From Acinetobacter sp. TGL-Y2 (GTDB taxonomy: Bacteria; Pseudomonadota; Gammaproteobacteria; Pseudomonadales; Moraxellaceae), in NCBI RefSeq assembly GCF_001612555.1, contig NZ_CP015110.1:2170001-2234000 (forward strand): DNA of 64,000 nucleotides, in the 5' to 3' direction. How positions within the stretch are numbered: position 1 is the first letter of the stretch; each line of letters opens with the position of its first letter. The position numbers were made by a program, and so were the translations under genes. The notes below the pieces were generated by a model. It did no database searches. It was given only the letters and a program-made list of their open reading frames with translations, and was not told the DNA's origin. Positions 1 through 10,593 of the stretch are shown in pieces.

Positions 1-819
<819 letters not shown>

Positions 820-896
820 TGGTAGGTATAAGCAGACTCGAACTGCTGACCTCTACGATGTCAACGTAGCGCTCTAACCAACTGAGCTATACACCT
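820..896 (-). tRNA. tRNA-Val (anticodon GAC)
   Basis: 77-nt cloverleaf read on the reverse strand. Acceptor arms AGGTGTA/TATACCT, D arm with AGCTCAGTTGGTTAGAGC, anticodon stem CTACG/CGTAG enclosing TTGACAT (anticodon GAC, decoding GUC/GUU), T loop GTTCGAGTC, and an encoded 3' CCA. Confidence 0.95.
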
Positions 897-930
897 AGAA
901 TGACAGCGATCATATTCATTTTTCAGAATT

Positions 931-2955
931 TTAACAAGTGCTTTTGCGAGCTTTCAATTCAGTCGCACATTCTTTGAGCAGTTTTTCAAATTGTGCTATA
1001 ACCCATTTATCAGATTGATTTAAATATACTATTTGATGATGAAACCTAATTGCATCAAAAAAACACTCTTTGTATTGCATATTTATAGCCAATCGTTCAA
1101 TCCACGCTTGAAAACTTTCATATGGATATTTCCGCTGATTTTTTGTTAAGCCTTTGTTAAATGCATCAATTAAACGTCGTTGTTTAGACTGACCAGAGAA
1201 AACGTTGAATTTTGATACGATAAAATAAAGTAATCCAACTGCAATGACAGCCGTAATGAGCACTAAGCCCAATGCATAATTTGAGCTTAAGCCCAGAAAA
1301 CTCATCCATTTTTTCTGTTGGTCAGTGTCATAGCCCACGATTTTATTTTGCCACTGGAAACTGGCATAATCACTCCATACACGTAGGTGTTTGAGCATTG
1401 AAAACTGCTGATAACGCAGTGTAGAAAACTGCTCATCGCCAAAAACAGTTCGTTCATTCGACATATAGTCTTGCATGCCCATATCTAATCGCTGTGGCGC
1501 GATCATCGCTGTCGGATCGACGCGTTGCCATTTTCCATTTACAAACACCTCAGACTATGCGTGTGCATCCAGCTGGCGCACTTCCCAACTTTTTCCATCA
1601 GGTGCAGCTTGCCCACCTTGATAACCGACCACCACTCGTGCGGGTATACCCACATAACGCATCAGCATGACAAAACTTGATGCATAGTGCTCACAAAAGC
1701 CTTGTCGTGTCTTAAACAGAAATTCGTCAATACGGTGTTCACCGAGTAACCCTGGTTTTAAGGTATAACTAAAATTCTGCTGTTGATACCATGTTAAAAT
1801 ATTGCGTAAATAAGCTTCAGGCTTCAAGCCACTGTCTTTAAATAATTGCTGCGCCAATTGCTGAGCTCGAATATCCATCTGCGGTGGATAAGCCCGTGAT
1901 AACTTATTTTCAAGCATGGATAATGTCACAGGCCTATTTTGCACTTCTCGCCCCATCCACAGCAATGAAATCGGTTGCTGACGTTGCACCAAACGATTAG
2001 GCGTAATTGCATAATCTTGGTGAACTGAAAACCGACGCTCATTGGGTACAGAATACTCAAGTGCGGTAATCCATTTTTGGTGTACATCTGCCGCCAAATA
2101 TTGATATTCAACAGCTTGATTTTGCAAACTATACCGAGCATATTGCAAAAGATTTTGCTGAATATTTTCGTTAATATTATGCCGCGTCCATGTGGTTCCA
2201 TCATATTGATCCAGCACCATCGCTCGCCAATACAACTCATGCTGTGGCGGCAACTTTTTTAAGTCTCCAATCACACGAAATGCCAGCTCAGAAGACTGTG
2301 ACAGTTCTGCGATATCTCCCGGGGACATCTGATCGCTGATACCTGTTACACCTTTTTGACTGGAAATTGGAATCTGCCACAGCGGTGGAAAGCGCGGGAA
2401 AAACATAAAAAGCACAATGAAAAATGGCACGGCGAGCGCAACCGTTTTAGCCACATCTTTGAGGTCTGCTTTGACAGACTGTATTTGGGTAGCATGGCTG
2501 CTATTAAAATCTAAACGTTGTACACGGTACAAACCCAAAAAACAGCTGATCAAACAGCAAATCACCAGCAGTGCCATCCACATAGACTGGCTGTGCAAAA
2601 ACACACTGGCAGTTACGAACAGCGCAAAATTAAACAAAATAATGGTGTCGCGCTTATTTTTGCTTTCTAAAGCTTTGGCATATAAAAAAGTGGTCAAAAA
2701 AGCTGTGCCCGCTTCAACCCCTAAGAAACTTTGATATGAAAAATAAATCGCAGCCAATGCACTTAATACCAGTCCAGCGGTGAGTATTTTGGGAAAGGTC
2801 TGTGTAGGCTGTTTTTTTAAAGCATTTAAATGCCAGAATAAGCCAATCAGCATCAATAAAAAAACAAGACTGACAGGTACAGGAAAGAAAGTGACCTGCG
2901 CTAGCCCAATTAAACTTAAGCTCAGCAAAATAGGCATGTGAAGAAATGAATTCAT
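931..2955 (-). pseudogene. tgpA: TgpA-type DUF3488/transglutaminase-like membrane protein, interrupted by an in-frame amber codon
   Basis: Full reading frame of 674 codons split by TAG at 1557-1555. The first part (466 aa, 1555-2955) has about six N-terminal membrane helices and a periplasmic transglutaminase core with the catalytic Cys (QGFCEHYASS) and His (LDAHA). The second part (931-1554) continues in the same frame with SEVFVNGKWQRVDPTA, which holds the catalytic Asp, then one more TM helix and a cytoplasmic tail. Relatives have Trp directly after DAHA, so TGG changed to TAG at codon 467. Its start overlaps the DUF58 stop by 4 nt (ATGA), placing it last in a moxR-DUF58-tgpA operon. Unless read through, the product lacks the Asp and the last TM helix. 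A sequencing error is possible. Confidence 0.85.
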
Positions 2956-3866
2956 GGTGAAGCCTGCGCCAAGAGTAATTGAGCCTGATGCATATGCAGA
3001 CGTCCATTGCCTTGCTCAATTTTTAAGTTTTCGATACTTAAAGTATATTGTGCTTGCTGCTGTTCACATTGCTCAACCAAACCCATCATCAAACTGAGTT
3101 TTTCTTCATGTTCGGTACTCGGCATTTTTGCATATTCAATGTGAATGACATTTAAATCCTGCTGATCTTCAAATTGTTTGACGTACAAACCCTGTCCTCG
3201 TGCCGCTTGCTTCCATGAAACCCATTGCAGTGCGTCTCCAGCTTGAAAGCTTCTGAGTTCCTTATATTCATCCATATCGGGCAAGCCTGTATCTGCAGCG
3301 GACTGATATTCATTTTGAAAATATGCTGCTTTGGGTGCAATCCATAGCTCACTTTTTAAGTAAAAATAACTCCACGCACGCACCAAACCAAAGGGATAAG
3401 TCGAATATATTTGAATGTTCGGTAAGCTAAACAATCCTCTGCGCTCAGCTAACATTTCAACCGTCAACTGCTGTTCAAGCCGATCTAGCAGAAGTGGATA
3501 AATCTGCTCATCTAATTTAATAAAGAGATATTTGATTTTTAATTTGTCTTGGCGAATATTCAATTGAATCGGCAACGTTTTCCCGACTTGCCCCAATTCG
3601 GGTACGGTTATTTCAATTTGAAGTTCATGTAACTGTTTAAAAGTCAGATAAAAACTCATACATAGAATAGCGCTGATTAAAAAGCAAAAACCTAAAATCA
3701 AATTATTGGCATAATTAATTCCCGCAATAAAAGTGATCAAAATCAACACAAGATATAAATAGCCTTGCTTGTAAATAAACACCAAAATATCACGCTGTTT
3801 GAGCTGCTTATTTCCATTAAATTGAAACCGCGCACTTAACCACTTTTGTAGCGTTGAATTTGGCAT
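2952..3866 (-). CDS. DUF58 domain-containing membrane protein
   Basis: 304 aa. Two N-terminal membrane helices (about residues 30-75) precede a periplasmic/cytosolic domain with the DUF58 signature (DMDEYKELRSFQAGDALQWVSWKQAAR, about residues 198-224). DUF58 proteins are usually encoded between a MoxR ATPase and a TgpA-like transglutaminase, exactly as here; the exact biochemical role is not established. It starts 6 nt after the moxR stop and overlaps tgpA by 4 nt, so the three genes are probably translationally coupled. Confidence 0.88.
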   Translation of the reverse strand: MPNSTLQKWLSARFQFNGNKQLKQRDILVFIYKQGYLYLVLILITFIAGINYANNLILGFCFLISAILCMSFYLTFKQLHELQIEITVPELGQVGKTLPIQLNIRQDKLKIKYLFIKLDEQIYPLLLDRLEQQLTVEMLAERRGLFSLPNIQIYSTYPFGLVRAWSYFYLKSELWIAPKAAYFQNEYQSAADTGLPDMDEYKELRSFQAGDALQWVSWKQAARGQGLYVKQFEDQQDLNVIHIEYAKMPSTEHEEKLSLMMGLVEQCEQQQAQYTLSIENLKIEQGNGRLHMHQAQLLLAQASP

Positions 3867-3872
3867 CAGGGT

Positions 3873-4835
3873 TTAACCTTGAACCAAAACACGTTGCATC
3901 AATTGTTTGGTTTCCACCTCAGAGAGTCCAATTCGGTGTGCGCTGACCGCCACGAAAATGGCTTGTACATCATCGATCGTCACAAAATGACGCTGTTCAA
4001 TCAGCGCATGCGCTTGAGCTGCTCTCTTTAAAGCCAACACGCCACGAGTGGATAGACCATGGCGACCTTTACGGGTCTCGTTTGCTAAATCGAGTAAATA
4101 TTCCAGCACTACATCATGGATGCTAATCTGTCTACTTAAGTGTTGTAATTCTAAAATCTCTTGTTCGCTAAACACCTGTGGCAAACGTTCAATCAACGTC
4201 TGTCTTGAGTTTTGCTGGAGCAGTAGTTTTTCCGCAGAACGTGATGGATAGCCCAAAGACAAACGCATTAAGAAACGATCCAGCTGCGATTCGGGCAGTG
4301 CATAAGTGCCACTCTGGAACAACGGATTTTGCGTCGCAATCACCCAAAAAGGCTGCGGTAACGTATAACGAATCGCATCTACCGTGGTCATGCCCTCTTC
4401 CATCGCTTCTAGCAAAGCGCTTTGGGTTTTTGGGCTACAGCGGTTAATTTCATCTGCCAACAAAATTTGAGTGAAAATAGGTCCGTGTTTAAACTCAAAT
4501 TGATGCTCTTTTTGATTGAACATATTAATTCCAATCACGTCACTGGCCAACATATCGTTGGTAAATTGAATGCGTTGAAATTTAAGCCCTGCCAAATGCG
4601 CCAAGGCACTCGAAAGCGTGGTCTTCCCTAAACCGGGTAAATCTTCAAAAAGTACATGACCACTTGCCAGCAGTGAACAAAGCGCGAGCTTGGTTTGCGG
4701 GTCCTTGTCTAATATGATTTGATCAATGTGATTTAAAAATTCTTGAATTTTCCCTGTATAAAACCGAATGCGGTCAGCAAGATCATTTTGCTCAGCACTT
4801 ACCTGTCTTGCCTGTTGCTTTTGAACTTTATTCAT
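3873..4835 (-). CDS. MoxR-family AAA+ ATPase
   Basis: 320 aa from the ATG at 4835; a GTG four codons upstream (4847) is the alternative start. Walker A DLPGLGKTT, Walker B ILLADEINR, sensor-like ATQNP and a C-terminal helical lid (STRGVLALKRAAQAHAL) are all present. MoxR ATPases act as chaperone-like assembly factors and are often paired with DUF58 and transglutaminase-like membrane proteins. First gene of the operon; its promoter should lie in 4836-5098. Confidence 0.9.
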   Translation of the reverse strand: MNKVQKQQARQVSAEQNDLADRIRFYTGKIQEFLNHIDQIILDKDPQTKLALCSLLASGHVLFEDLPGLGKTTLSSALAHLAGLKFQRIQFTNDMLASDVIGINMFNQKEHQFEFKHGPIFTQILLADEINRCSPKTQSALLEAMEEGMTTVDAIRYTLPQPFWVIATQNPLFQSGTYALPESQLDRFLMRLSLGYPSRSAEKLLLQQNSRQTLIERLPQVFSEQEILELQHLSRQISIHDVVLEYLLDLANETRKGRHGLSTRGVLALKRAAQAHALIEQRHFVTIDDVQAIFVAVSAHRIGLSEVETKQLMQRVLVQG

Positions 4836-5098
4836 ACCCCAAACCACGTCCTATTTCCCAATAAAAAACGATGTCTAATCAACATACCCGGTTTTTAAAC
4901 CCACGCAAAGACAGTGCTTTGTTTTAAAGCCATGTAAGGTTTAAAAGAATCGAGCGTTTTAAATAAAGCAAAGATTTGACCTCGATTTTGAATGCTGTTC
5001 ATTCAGCCTGTCACGACTTTGCTTTAAAGCTGTTTTTTCGATTGGTTTCTTGAGATTCATTTTTTGAGGTGCATTATTTAGGATTTATTATCTAAGAT

Positions 5099-6130
5099 TC
5101 ATTCCTTAGCATGGATGGATAGACAATGAGATAACGCGGCTTTTAACTCATCTGCACCCATCGGCTGATAGGACGTGTTTTGTTCCGCCTGCTTAATTAA
5201 TCTCACTAAACATGTATTGATTGGCGCAGCACGTCCCAATCGATCCGCGAGCCGAACCACTTCACCATTAATCCAATCGATTTCGGTTGTAAGTCCTTTG
5301 CTTAAATCATCTTGCATAGAAGAACGTGCCAATGGATCGATTTTAAGCATTTTTCGACTCAGCGCCTTAAATAATAGATTGGGCAGTGTCAGTACATGCG
5401 GAATCAGGGATGCAGGCAATATAGTTAATTTCGCAGGTTGAATATCCGCAGCCTGAAGTAGCCCTAAGGCTTCGGTTTGCGCCATTGCTAAGCATTGTCG
5501 ATAAGCTCGAATCGACAGTTGTTGTTTTAAGGGCAGTCCTGATAATGCATTAATCGGGTTATTTAAATTGAGTAATACTTTTGCCCATTGGATAGACAAC
5601 ATATCTGCTGAAAATTGAATCTCCAAGCCTGCATCTTCAAAGGCGCGCTGAAGCTCGAATTGTCTCTCAAAGCTTTTCACCACCAAAGCACCGTCAGTGC
5701 CTTGATGAAAATGCCCTTGTTGAGGACTCGATACATTAAAGGGCACCATGCCTTCCAAAATAGAATGCTCGGTTAAAATACTGCGCAATAACGGTACATT
5801 ACTCACGCCGTTTTGAAAGCTGATCAAAATCGGTCGCCGTGCGTCGAGTCGCCTTTTGAGTTCATGTGCAACTGTTTCTGTGGCGGCAGATTTCACACAA
5901 ATGAAAATCATATCGAGGCTAGATAAATCTTGAGGCGAGGTTGTGAGTTTTAATGCTGAAGCCGAAATATGCTGATCTGCTCCCCTATAATCACTCAGGG
6001 TCATACCACGTTGCTGAAGGAGTTCAAACATACGCGGACGGCATAGAAAGGTGACTTCAAAGCCGACAGAAGCCAGCCGTCCCCCCAAATAACAGCCGAT
6101 TACACCTGCACCATAAATACCGATTTTCAT
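5099..6130 (-). CDS. panE: 2-dehydropantoate 2-reductase (ketopantoate reductase)
   Basis: 343 aa, slightly longer than E. coli PanE (303). N-terminal Rossmann motif GAGVIGCYLGG (residues 7-17), a WAKVLLNLNNPINAL segment carrying the expected catalytic Lys and substrate-binding Asn, and the C-terminal TEIDWINGEVVRL segment typical of ApbA/PanE. Catalyses NADPH-dependent reduction of ketopantoate to pantoate in the pantothenate/CoA route. Monocistronic by layout. Some ApbA-fold proteins reduce other 2-oxo acids, so substrate is inferred. Confidence 0.9.
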   Translation of the reverse strand: MKIGIYGAGVIGCYLGGRLASVGFEVTFLCRPRMFELLQQRGMTLSDYRGADQHISASALKLTTSPQDLSSLDMIFICVKSAATETVAHELKRRLDARRPILISFQNGVSNVPLLRSILTEHSILEGMVPFNVSSPQQGHFHQGTDGALVVKSFERQFELQRAFEDAGLEIQFSADMLSIQWAKVLLNLNNPINALSGLPLKQQLSIRAYRQCLAMAQTEALGLLQAADIQPAKLTILPASLIPHVLTLPNLLFKALSRKMLKIDPLARSSMQDDLSKGLTTEIDWINGEVVRLADRLGRAAPINTCLVRLIKQAEQNTSYQPMGADELKAALSHCLSIHAKE

Positions 6131-6299
6131 GTTTTATCCATTTTTATTATTCGACTGCATTATAGCGACAATCAGCGAGCAAAGCTTCATCATTCACATC
6201 AGCGCGCATATCACCAACTTGAAGAAATAGAGCATGCTCAGAAATGAAGATTTAGCCGAGCTAAAGCTTGCATACATTAAGTCTATACCCACAGTCCAT

Positions 6300-6327
6300 A
6301 AGAAACGGAGCCTCAGCTCCGTTTCTT
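6300..6327 (-). terminator. hairpin downstream of ybdD
   Basis: Eleven-base perfect stem AAGAAACGGAG/CTCCGTTTCTT. It lies just past the ybdD stop on the reverse strand. No long T-run follows, so termination is inferred from position and stem strength. Confidence 0.5.
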
Positions 6328-6356
6328 ATCGGTTTATTTTGCTTTTAAAACTGCTT

Positions 6357-6659
6357 CTAACAAGGACACTTTTTCATGCCACCACCAGCAGATGGATAAC
6401 GTGCATCTACGCAATAACGGTGAAATGTTTTTTCATCCATTGCAGTTAAATCCGGATGGTTCTTTACCATATGCTCAAGATAGGTTTGATAGTCAGGCAC
6501 TCCAACCATCAAACGAAAACTTTGCTGTAAGCGCTGCCAAATCAACTGAATGGTCTTCAGACCTTGCAACATCAAGAACTTTTTAGGTTGAGCCAAAACC
6601 GTGAATTTAATAATTTCCCCAATCGCCAATTTTTGACGAATTTGATCTTTTAAACTCAT
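6357..6659 (-). CDS. ybdD: YbdD/YjiX (DUF466) family small protein
   Basis: 100 aa. The C-terminal ~65 residues match the YbdD/YjiX family: VGVPDYQTYLEHMVKNHPD, then DARYPSAGGGMKKCPC. There is an extra ~35-residue N-terminal part; the start is supported by a 4-nt ATGA overlap with the cstA stop. In enterobacteria the homologue works with CstA or BtsT in pyruvate/peptide uptake, so this is very likely the accessory partner of the upstream transporter. Confidence 0.88.
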   Translation of the reverse strand: MSLKDQIRQKLAIGEIIKFTVLAQPKKFLMLQGLKTIQLIWQRLQQSFRLMVGVPDYQTYLEHMVKNHPDLTAMDEKTFHRYCVDARYPSAGGGMKKCPC

Positions 6660-8755
6660 TTCGACCCTCCTACTGGCACTTCATCTACATAAATCGCTTC
6701 AGACTCATTCACCGTTGGCGTTGGGCTTGCCAATGCACGGCGAATTACTTTGATGGCAGCGAATAACATCACAAATGCCACGATCATAAAGAAAGCACAC
6801 AATGCCGCATTGATTTGATTCGAGATCACAATGGTTTGCATTTCAGCAATGGATTTAGCAGGTTTTAAAATTTCGCCACTGGCAATCGCATCAGAGAAAC
6901 GATTCGCTTGTGCCAAGAAACCAATCTTCGGGTTTTCATGGAAGATTTTTTGCCAACCCGCGGTCATTGCTGTAATGAATAAGAAAACTGTTGGGATAAT
7001 AGTCACCCAAACATATTTTTCTTTCTTCATTTTAAACAAAATGACAGTACCCAGTATAAGTGCCATAGCCGCTAAAATTTGGTTACCAATACCAAATAGT
7101 GGCCATAAACTGTTAATGCCGCCCAGTGGATCGACCACGCCTTGATAAACAAAGAAGCCCCAACCGGATACCGCTACAGCCGTACCAATCAGGTTACCCA
7201 CCAATGATTTCGAGTTTTTCACCGCAGGCACAACAATACCCACAGTATCTTGCACCATGAAACGGCAAGCACGCGTACCTGCATCCACAGCGGTTAAAAT
7301 AAATAGCGCTTCGAAAAGAATCGCAAAATGGTACCAGAACGACATCATAGAACGGTTATTGAAAATTTCCGTGATGATATGCGCCATACCAATTGCAAAT
7401 GTTGGTGCACCACCTGTACGTGATAAAATCGTGTTTTCACCAACTTCTTGTGCAAGTATAGTTAAAGCTTCTGGCGTCACAATAAAACCAAGCGTACGCA
7501 CGGCTTCTGCTGCACTTTCAACTGTTGTACCAATCACTGCCGCAGGTGAGTTAATAGCAAAATACACACCTGGATCTAAAATAGTTGCACAGATCATCGC
7601 CATGATGGCAACGAATGATTCCATGAGCATGCCACCATAACCAATCACACGAATATCTTTTTCGTTATTGACGAGCTTTGGCGTTGTTCCTGATGCAACC
7701 AAGGCATGGAAACCAGAAATAGCACCACAGGCAATGGTAATAAATAAGAATGGGAACATCGAACCTGAAAATACTGGACCTGAACCATCAATAAAATGGG
7801 TCACTGCTGGCATTTTCAATTCAGGCATAGCGAATAAAATACCAATCGCTAACCCTGAAATCACACCAATTTTCAAGAAAGTCGATAAGTAATCACGCGG
7901 TGCAAGGAGCAGCCACACTGGGAGGACTGAAGCGACAAATCCATAACCAATCAGTGCCCAAGTCAGCTCTGTACCTGACAAGGTAAATAACTGTCCCCAA
8001 TACGGATGTTGTGCAATGTTTTCACCATAGATAATGCCCAGCATCATCAAGACAAAACCAATAATGGACACTTCTGCGATTTTACCCGGACGGATATAAC
8101 GCATATACACGCCCATGAACAGCGCAATCGGAATAGTCGCTGCAATACTAAACACGCCCCATGGGCTGTTCGCAAGTGCTTTGACGACTACAAGTGCGAG
8201 CACAGCCAAGATAATAATCATTACCCCAAGTGCACCCAGCATCACAATCACACCGGCAAAAGAGCCGAGTTCTTGCTTAGCCATTTCACCTAAAGAACGC
8301 CCATCACGGCGTGTTGAAATGAATAACACCAAGAAATCTTGGACTGCACCTGCTAAAACCACACCCACCAGTAACCAAATTGTTCCTGGTAAATAACCCA
8401 TTTGCGCCGCCAAAATGGGTCCGACTAAAGGTCCAGCACCAGCAATGGCTGCAAAGTGGTGTCCAAACAGTACGCTTTTATTGGTCGGCACATAATCCAA
8501 ACCATCGGCTAAACGATGCGCTGGTGTTAATCGACGTGAATTTAGCTCAAAAACTTTAGTTGCAATAAATAAACTATAAAATCTGTATGCGATGCTATAA
8601 ACACAGATCGCTGCCAAAACCATCCAGACTGCATTGACGTGTTCACCGCGACTCAAGGCCAGTATCCCAAAAGATACAGCCCCAACAATGGCCACTATAA
8701 TCCAAATCAATTTCGAAGCCATACTCGACTTCGCCTGTATCTGTTCCATATCCAT
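6656..8755 (-). CDS. cstA: carbon starvation protein A, pyruvate/peptide transporter
   Basis: 699 aa, highly hydrophobic with about 16-18 TM helices. Family hallmarks: LADGLDYVPTNKSVLFGHHF, AGAGPLVGPILAAQMGYLPG, and the late GGINSLWPLFGIGNQILAA. CstA/BtsT proteins import pyruvate and possibly peptides during carbon limitation. Overlaps ybdD, forming a two-gene unit. The long N-terminal match makes the family certain; the substrate here is inferred. Confidence 0.95.
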   Translation of the reverse strand: MDMEQIQAKSSMASKLIWIIVAIVGAVSFGILALSRGEHVNAVWMVLAAICVYSIAYRFYSLFIATKVFELNSRRLTPAHRLADGLDYVPTNKSVLFGHHFAAIAGAGPLVGPILAAQMGYLPGTIWLLVGVVLAGAVQDFLVLFISTRRDGRSLGEMAKQELGSFAGVIVMLGALGVMIIILAVLALVVVKALANSPWGVFSIAATIPIALFMGVYMRYIRPGKIAEVSIIGFVLMMLGIIYGENIAQHPYWGQLFTLSGTELTWALIGYGFVASVLPVWLLLAPRDYLSTFLKIGVISGLAIGILFAMPELKMPAVTHFIDGSGPVFSGSMFPFLFITIACGAISGFHALVASGTTPKLVNNEKDIRVIGYGGMLMESFVAIMAMICATILDPGVYFAINSPAAVIGTTVESAAEAVRTLGFIVTPEALTILAQEVGENTILSRTGGAPTFAIGMAHIITEIFNNRSMMSFWYHFAILFEALFILTAVDAGTRACRFMVQDTVGIVVPAVKNSKSLVGNLIGTAVAVSGWGFFVYQGVVDPLGGINSLWPLFGIGNQILAAMALILGTVILFKMKKEKYVWVTIIPTVFLFITAMTAGWQKIFHENPKIGFLAQANRFSDAIASGEILKPAKSIAEMQTIVISNQINAALCAFFMIVAFVMLFAAIKVIRRALASPTPTVNESEAIYVDEVPVGGSK

Positions 8756-8870
8756 TCCCTCATTCTCTATTGCATTAAATCAGCTTCAATTTTTATTGTT
8801 GGATGACCTGCTGTTTTCTCCCTTGCGACTTTACTCCTCAAAATCTATTATTCATCTAAGACTTTGGCAT

Positions 8871-8897
8871 AAAAAAAGGGATGATTTTCATCATCCC
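8871..8897 (-). terminator. intrinsic terminator of efp
   Basis: Perfect 8-bp stem GGGATGAT/ATCATCCC at 8878-8897 with a TTTC loop, followed on the reverse strand by seven Ts (8877-8871). It lies 27 bases beyond the efp stop. Confidence 0.85.
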
Positions 8898-8924
8898 CAT
8901 CGATAATAGTCTATTTTTAAACCA

Positions 8925-9494
8925 TTATGCACGTTCTAAATATTCACCCGTACGAGTGTCTACGCGAACGCTTTCTTCTTGCTGTACAAATAACGGTACG
9001 CGAACTACAGCACCTGTTTCAAGTTTAGCCGGTTTACCACCGCCACCTGAAGTATCACCGCGTACACCTGGATCAGTTTCAATGATTTTTAATGTTACAA
9101 AGTTTGGCGCACTCACGTTTAATGGAACACCATTAAATAACATGATTGTGCACTTTTCATTTGAATCGTCTTTCAACCATTTCGCAGCATCACCCATTGC
9201 AACTTTGTCCGCTGCAATTTGTTCGAAGCTCACAGGATCCATAAAGTTCCAAAGTTCGCCATCGTTATAAAGATATTCCATTTCAACTTCTAGAATATCC
9301 GCTGCTTCCAACGTTTCGTTCGATTTAAACGTTTTTTCCAAAACTTTACCGCTACGAAGGTTACGTAATTTTACTCGGCTGAATGCTTGACCCTTACCAG
9401 GTTTTACATATTCATTTTCCATGATTGAACATGGGTTACCGTCATGCATTACTTTAAGACCTTGCTTAAAGTCATTTGTAGAATAATTGGCCAT
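8925..9494 (-). CDS. efp: elongation factor P
   Basis: 189 aa, standard length. Relieves ribosome stalling at polyproline. The KOW-like N-terminal domain carries [10 protein letters not shown] with Lys34, the residue beta-lysylated by EpmA/EpmB in Gammaproteobacteria. The C-terminal OB domains end with [14 protein letters not shown]. epmB, whose product acts on the lysine donor, is divergently encoded 70 bp away. Confidence 0.98.
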   Translation of the reverse strand: MANYSTNDFKQGLKVMHDGNPCSIMENEYVKPGKGQAFSRVKLRNLRSGKVLEKTFKSNETLEAADILEVEMEYLYNDGELWNFMDPVSFEQIAADKVAMGDAAKWLKDDSNEKCTIMLFNGVPLNVSAPNFVTLKIIETDPGVRGDTSGGGGKPAKLETGAVVRVPLFVQQEESVRVDTRTGEYLERA

Positions 9495-9532
9495 GTAAGG
9501 CTCGCTCCAAACTTACTAACTTAAATCTATTA

Positions 9533-9547
9533 ATGCTAGACTAGCAT
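9533..9547. promoter_or_regulatory. palindrome in the efp/epmB divergent promoter region
   Basis: ATGCTAG-A-CTAGCAT, perfect 7-base arms around one base, in the only intergenic space between efp and epmB. It could be an operator for a dimeric regulator or simply part of overlapping promoters; no regulator is identified. Confidence 0.35.
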
Positions 9548-9564
9548 CATTTTTTACATGCGGC

Positions 9565-10581
9565 ATGATAAACTATTTGTATCAAGAGCAAAACTGGCAA
9601 TCTCAACTCAGTGAATTAATTACTGACCCTTTAGAATTGCTTGAAAATCTCCAGCTCTCTCCAGAACAACTCTTATCCGGTGCAATTCTTGCATCGAAAC
9701 AGTTCAAATTACGTGTCCCACGTGCTTTCGTCGGAAAAATGAAAGTCGGCGATCCACTTGATCCTTTACTGCTTCAAGTACTTCCCCATCATTTAGAACT
9801 TGAAGATCATCCTGGTTATGTGACTGACCCTTTAGACGAAGAATCTGCCAATCACATTCCAGGTGTATTACATAAGTATCAGTCACGTTTTCTACTGACG
9901 TTAACTGGGGCTTGTGCGGTGCATTGCCGTTACTGTTTTCGCAGACATTTCCCTTATCAAGAAAATTTACCCAAGAATGAAGATTGGCTTAACATCCAAA
10001 ACTATTTATCAGCGCAAACACAGATCAATGAAGTTATTTTAAGTGGTGGCGACCCGCTGACCCTTTCAAATCGAAAATTAGCGCTTTGGATAGAAAGACT
10101 TGAGTCAATTGCGCATATAAAAATATTAAGAATCCATTCTCGCGTGCCTATTGTAATTCCAAATCGCCTCGATGATGAATTAGTTTCTTTATTAAAAAAC
10201 AGTAGGCTACGTATTATTCTGGTGGTACACTCCAATCATGCTGCGGAACTAGATGACTTTACCTGCTTAAAATTATCTCATGTGGCTCAGCAAAATATTT
10301 TGGTCATGAATCAAGCAGTCCTGTTAAAAGGCGTTAATGATTCTGCTCAAACTTTGGTCGATTTAAGTCATCGTCTATTCGATGCCAATGTTTTGCCTTA
10401 TTATTTGCATGTATTAGACAAAGTAAAGGGCGCGCATCACTTTGACTTAGAGGCTGCAAAAATAGACCTTATTTATAAAGAAGTACTGGCCAATTTACCT
10501 GGATATTTAGTACCGAAACTTGTTCGTGAAATTGCGGGACAACAAAATAAAACACCGCTTTTTGGAGTTGCAACTTTTTAG
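9565..10581 (+). CDS. epmB: EF-P beta-lysylation protein EpmB (radical SAM lysine 2,3-aminomutase)
   Basis: 338 aa. Converts (S)-alpha-lysine to (R)-beta-lysine for modification of EF-P Lys34. Radical-SAM cysteines C117-x3-C121-x2-C124 (CAVHCRYC), then FRRHFPY and the SGGDPL SAM-binding motif. Divergent from efp, so enzyme and target are neighbours; epmA is not in this window. Confidence 0.95.
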   Translation: MINYLYQEQNWQSQLSELITDPLELLENLQLSPEQLLSGAILASKQFKLRVPRAFVGKMKVGDPLDPLLLQVLPHHLELEDHPGYVTDPLDEESANHIPGVLHKYQSRFLLTLTGACAVHCRYCFRRHFPYQENLPKNEDWLNIQNYLSAQTQINEVILSGGDPLTLSNRKLALWIERLESIAHIKILRIHSRVPIVIPNRLDDELVSLLKNSRLRIILVVHSNHAAELDDFTCLKLSHVAQQNILVMNQAVLLKGVNDSAQTLVDLSHRLFDANVLPYYLHVLDKVKGAHHFDLEAAKIDLIYKEVLANLPGYLVPKLVREIAGQQNKTPLFGVATF

Positions 10582-10593
10582 AGATCGTAAACC

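Noticed and set aside
7257..8396. Several plus-strand ORFs of 93-127 aa opposite cstA
   Set aside because: Shadows of the CstA frame; low-complexity translations with no supporting signals.
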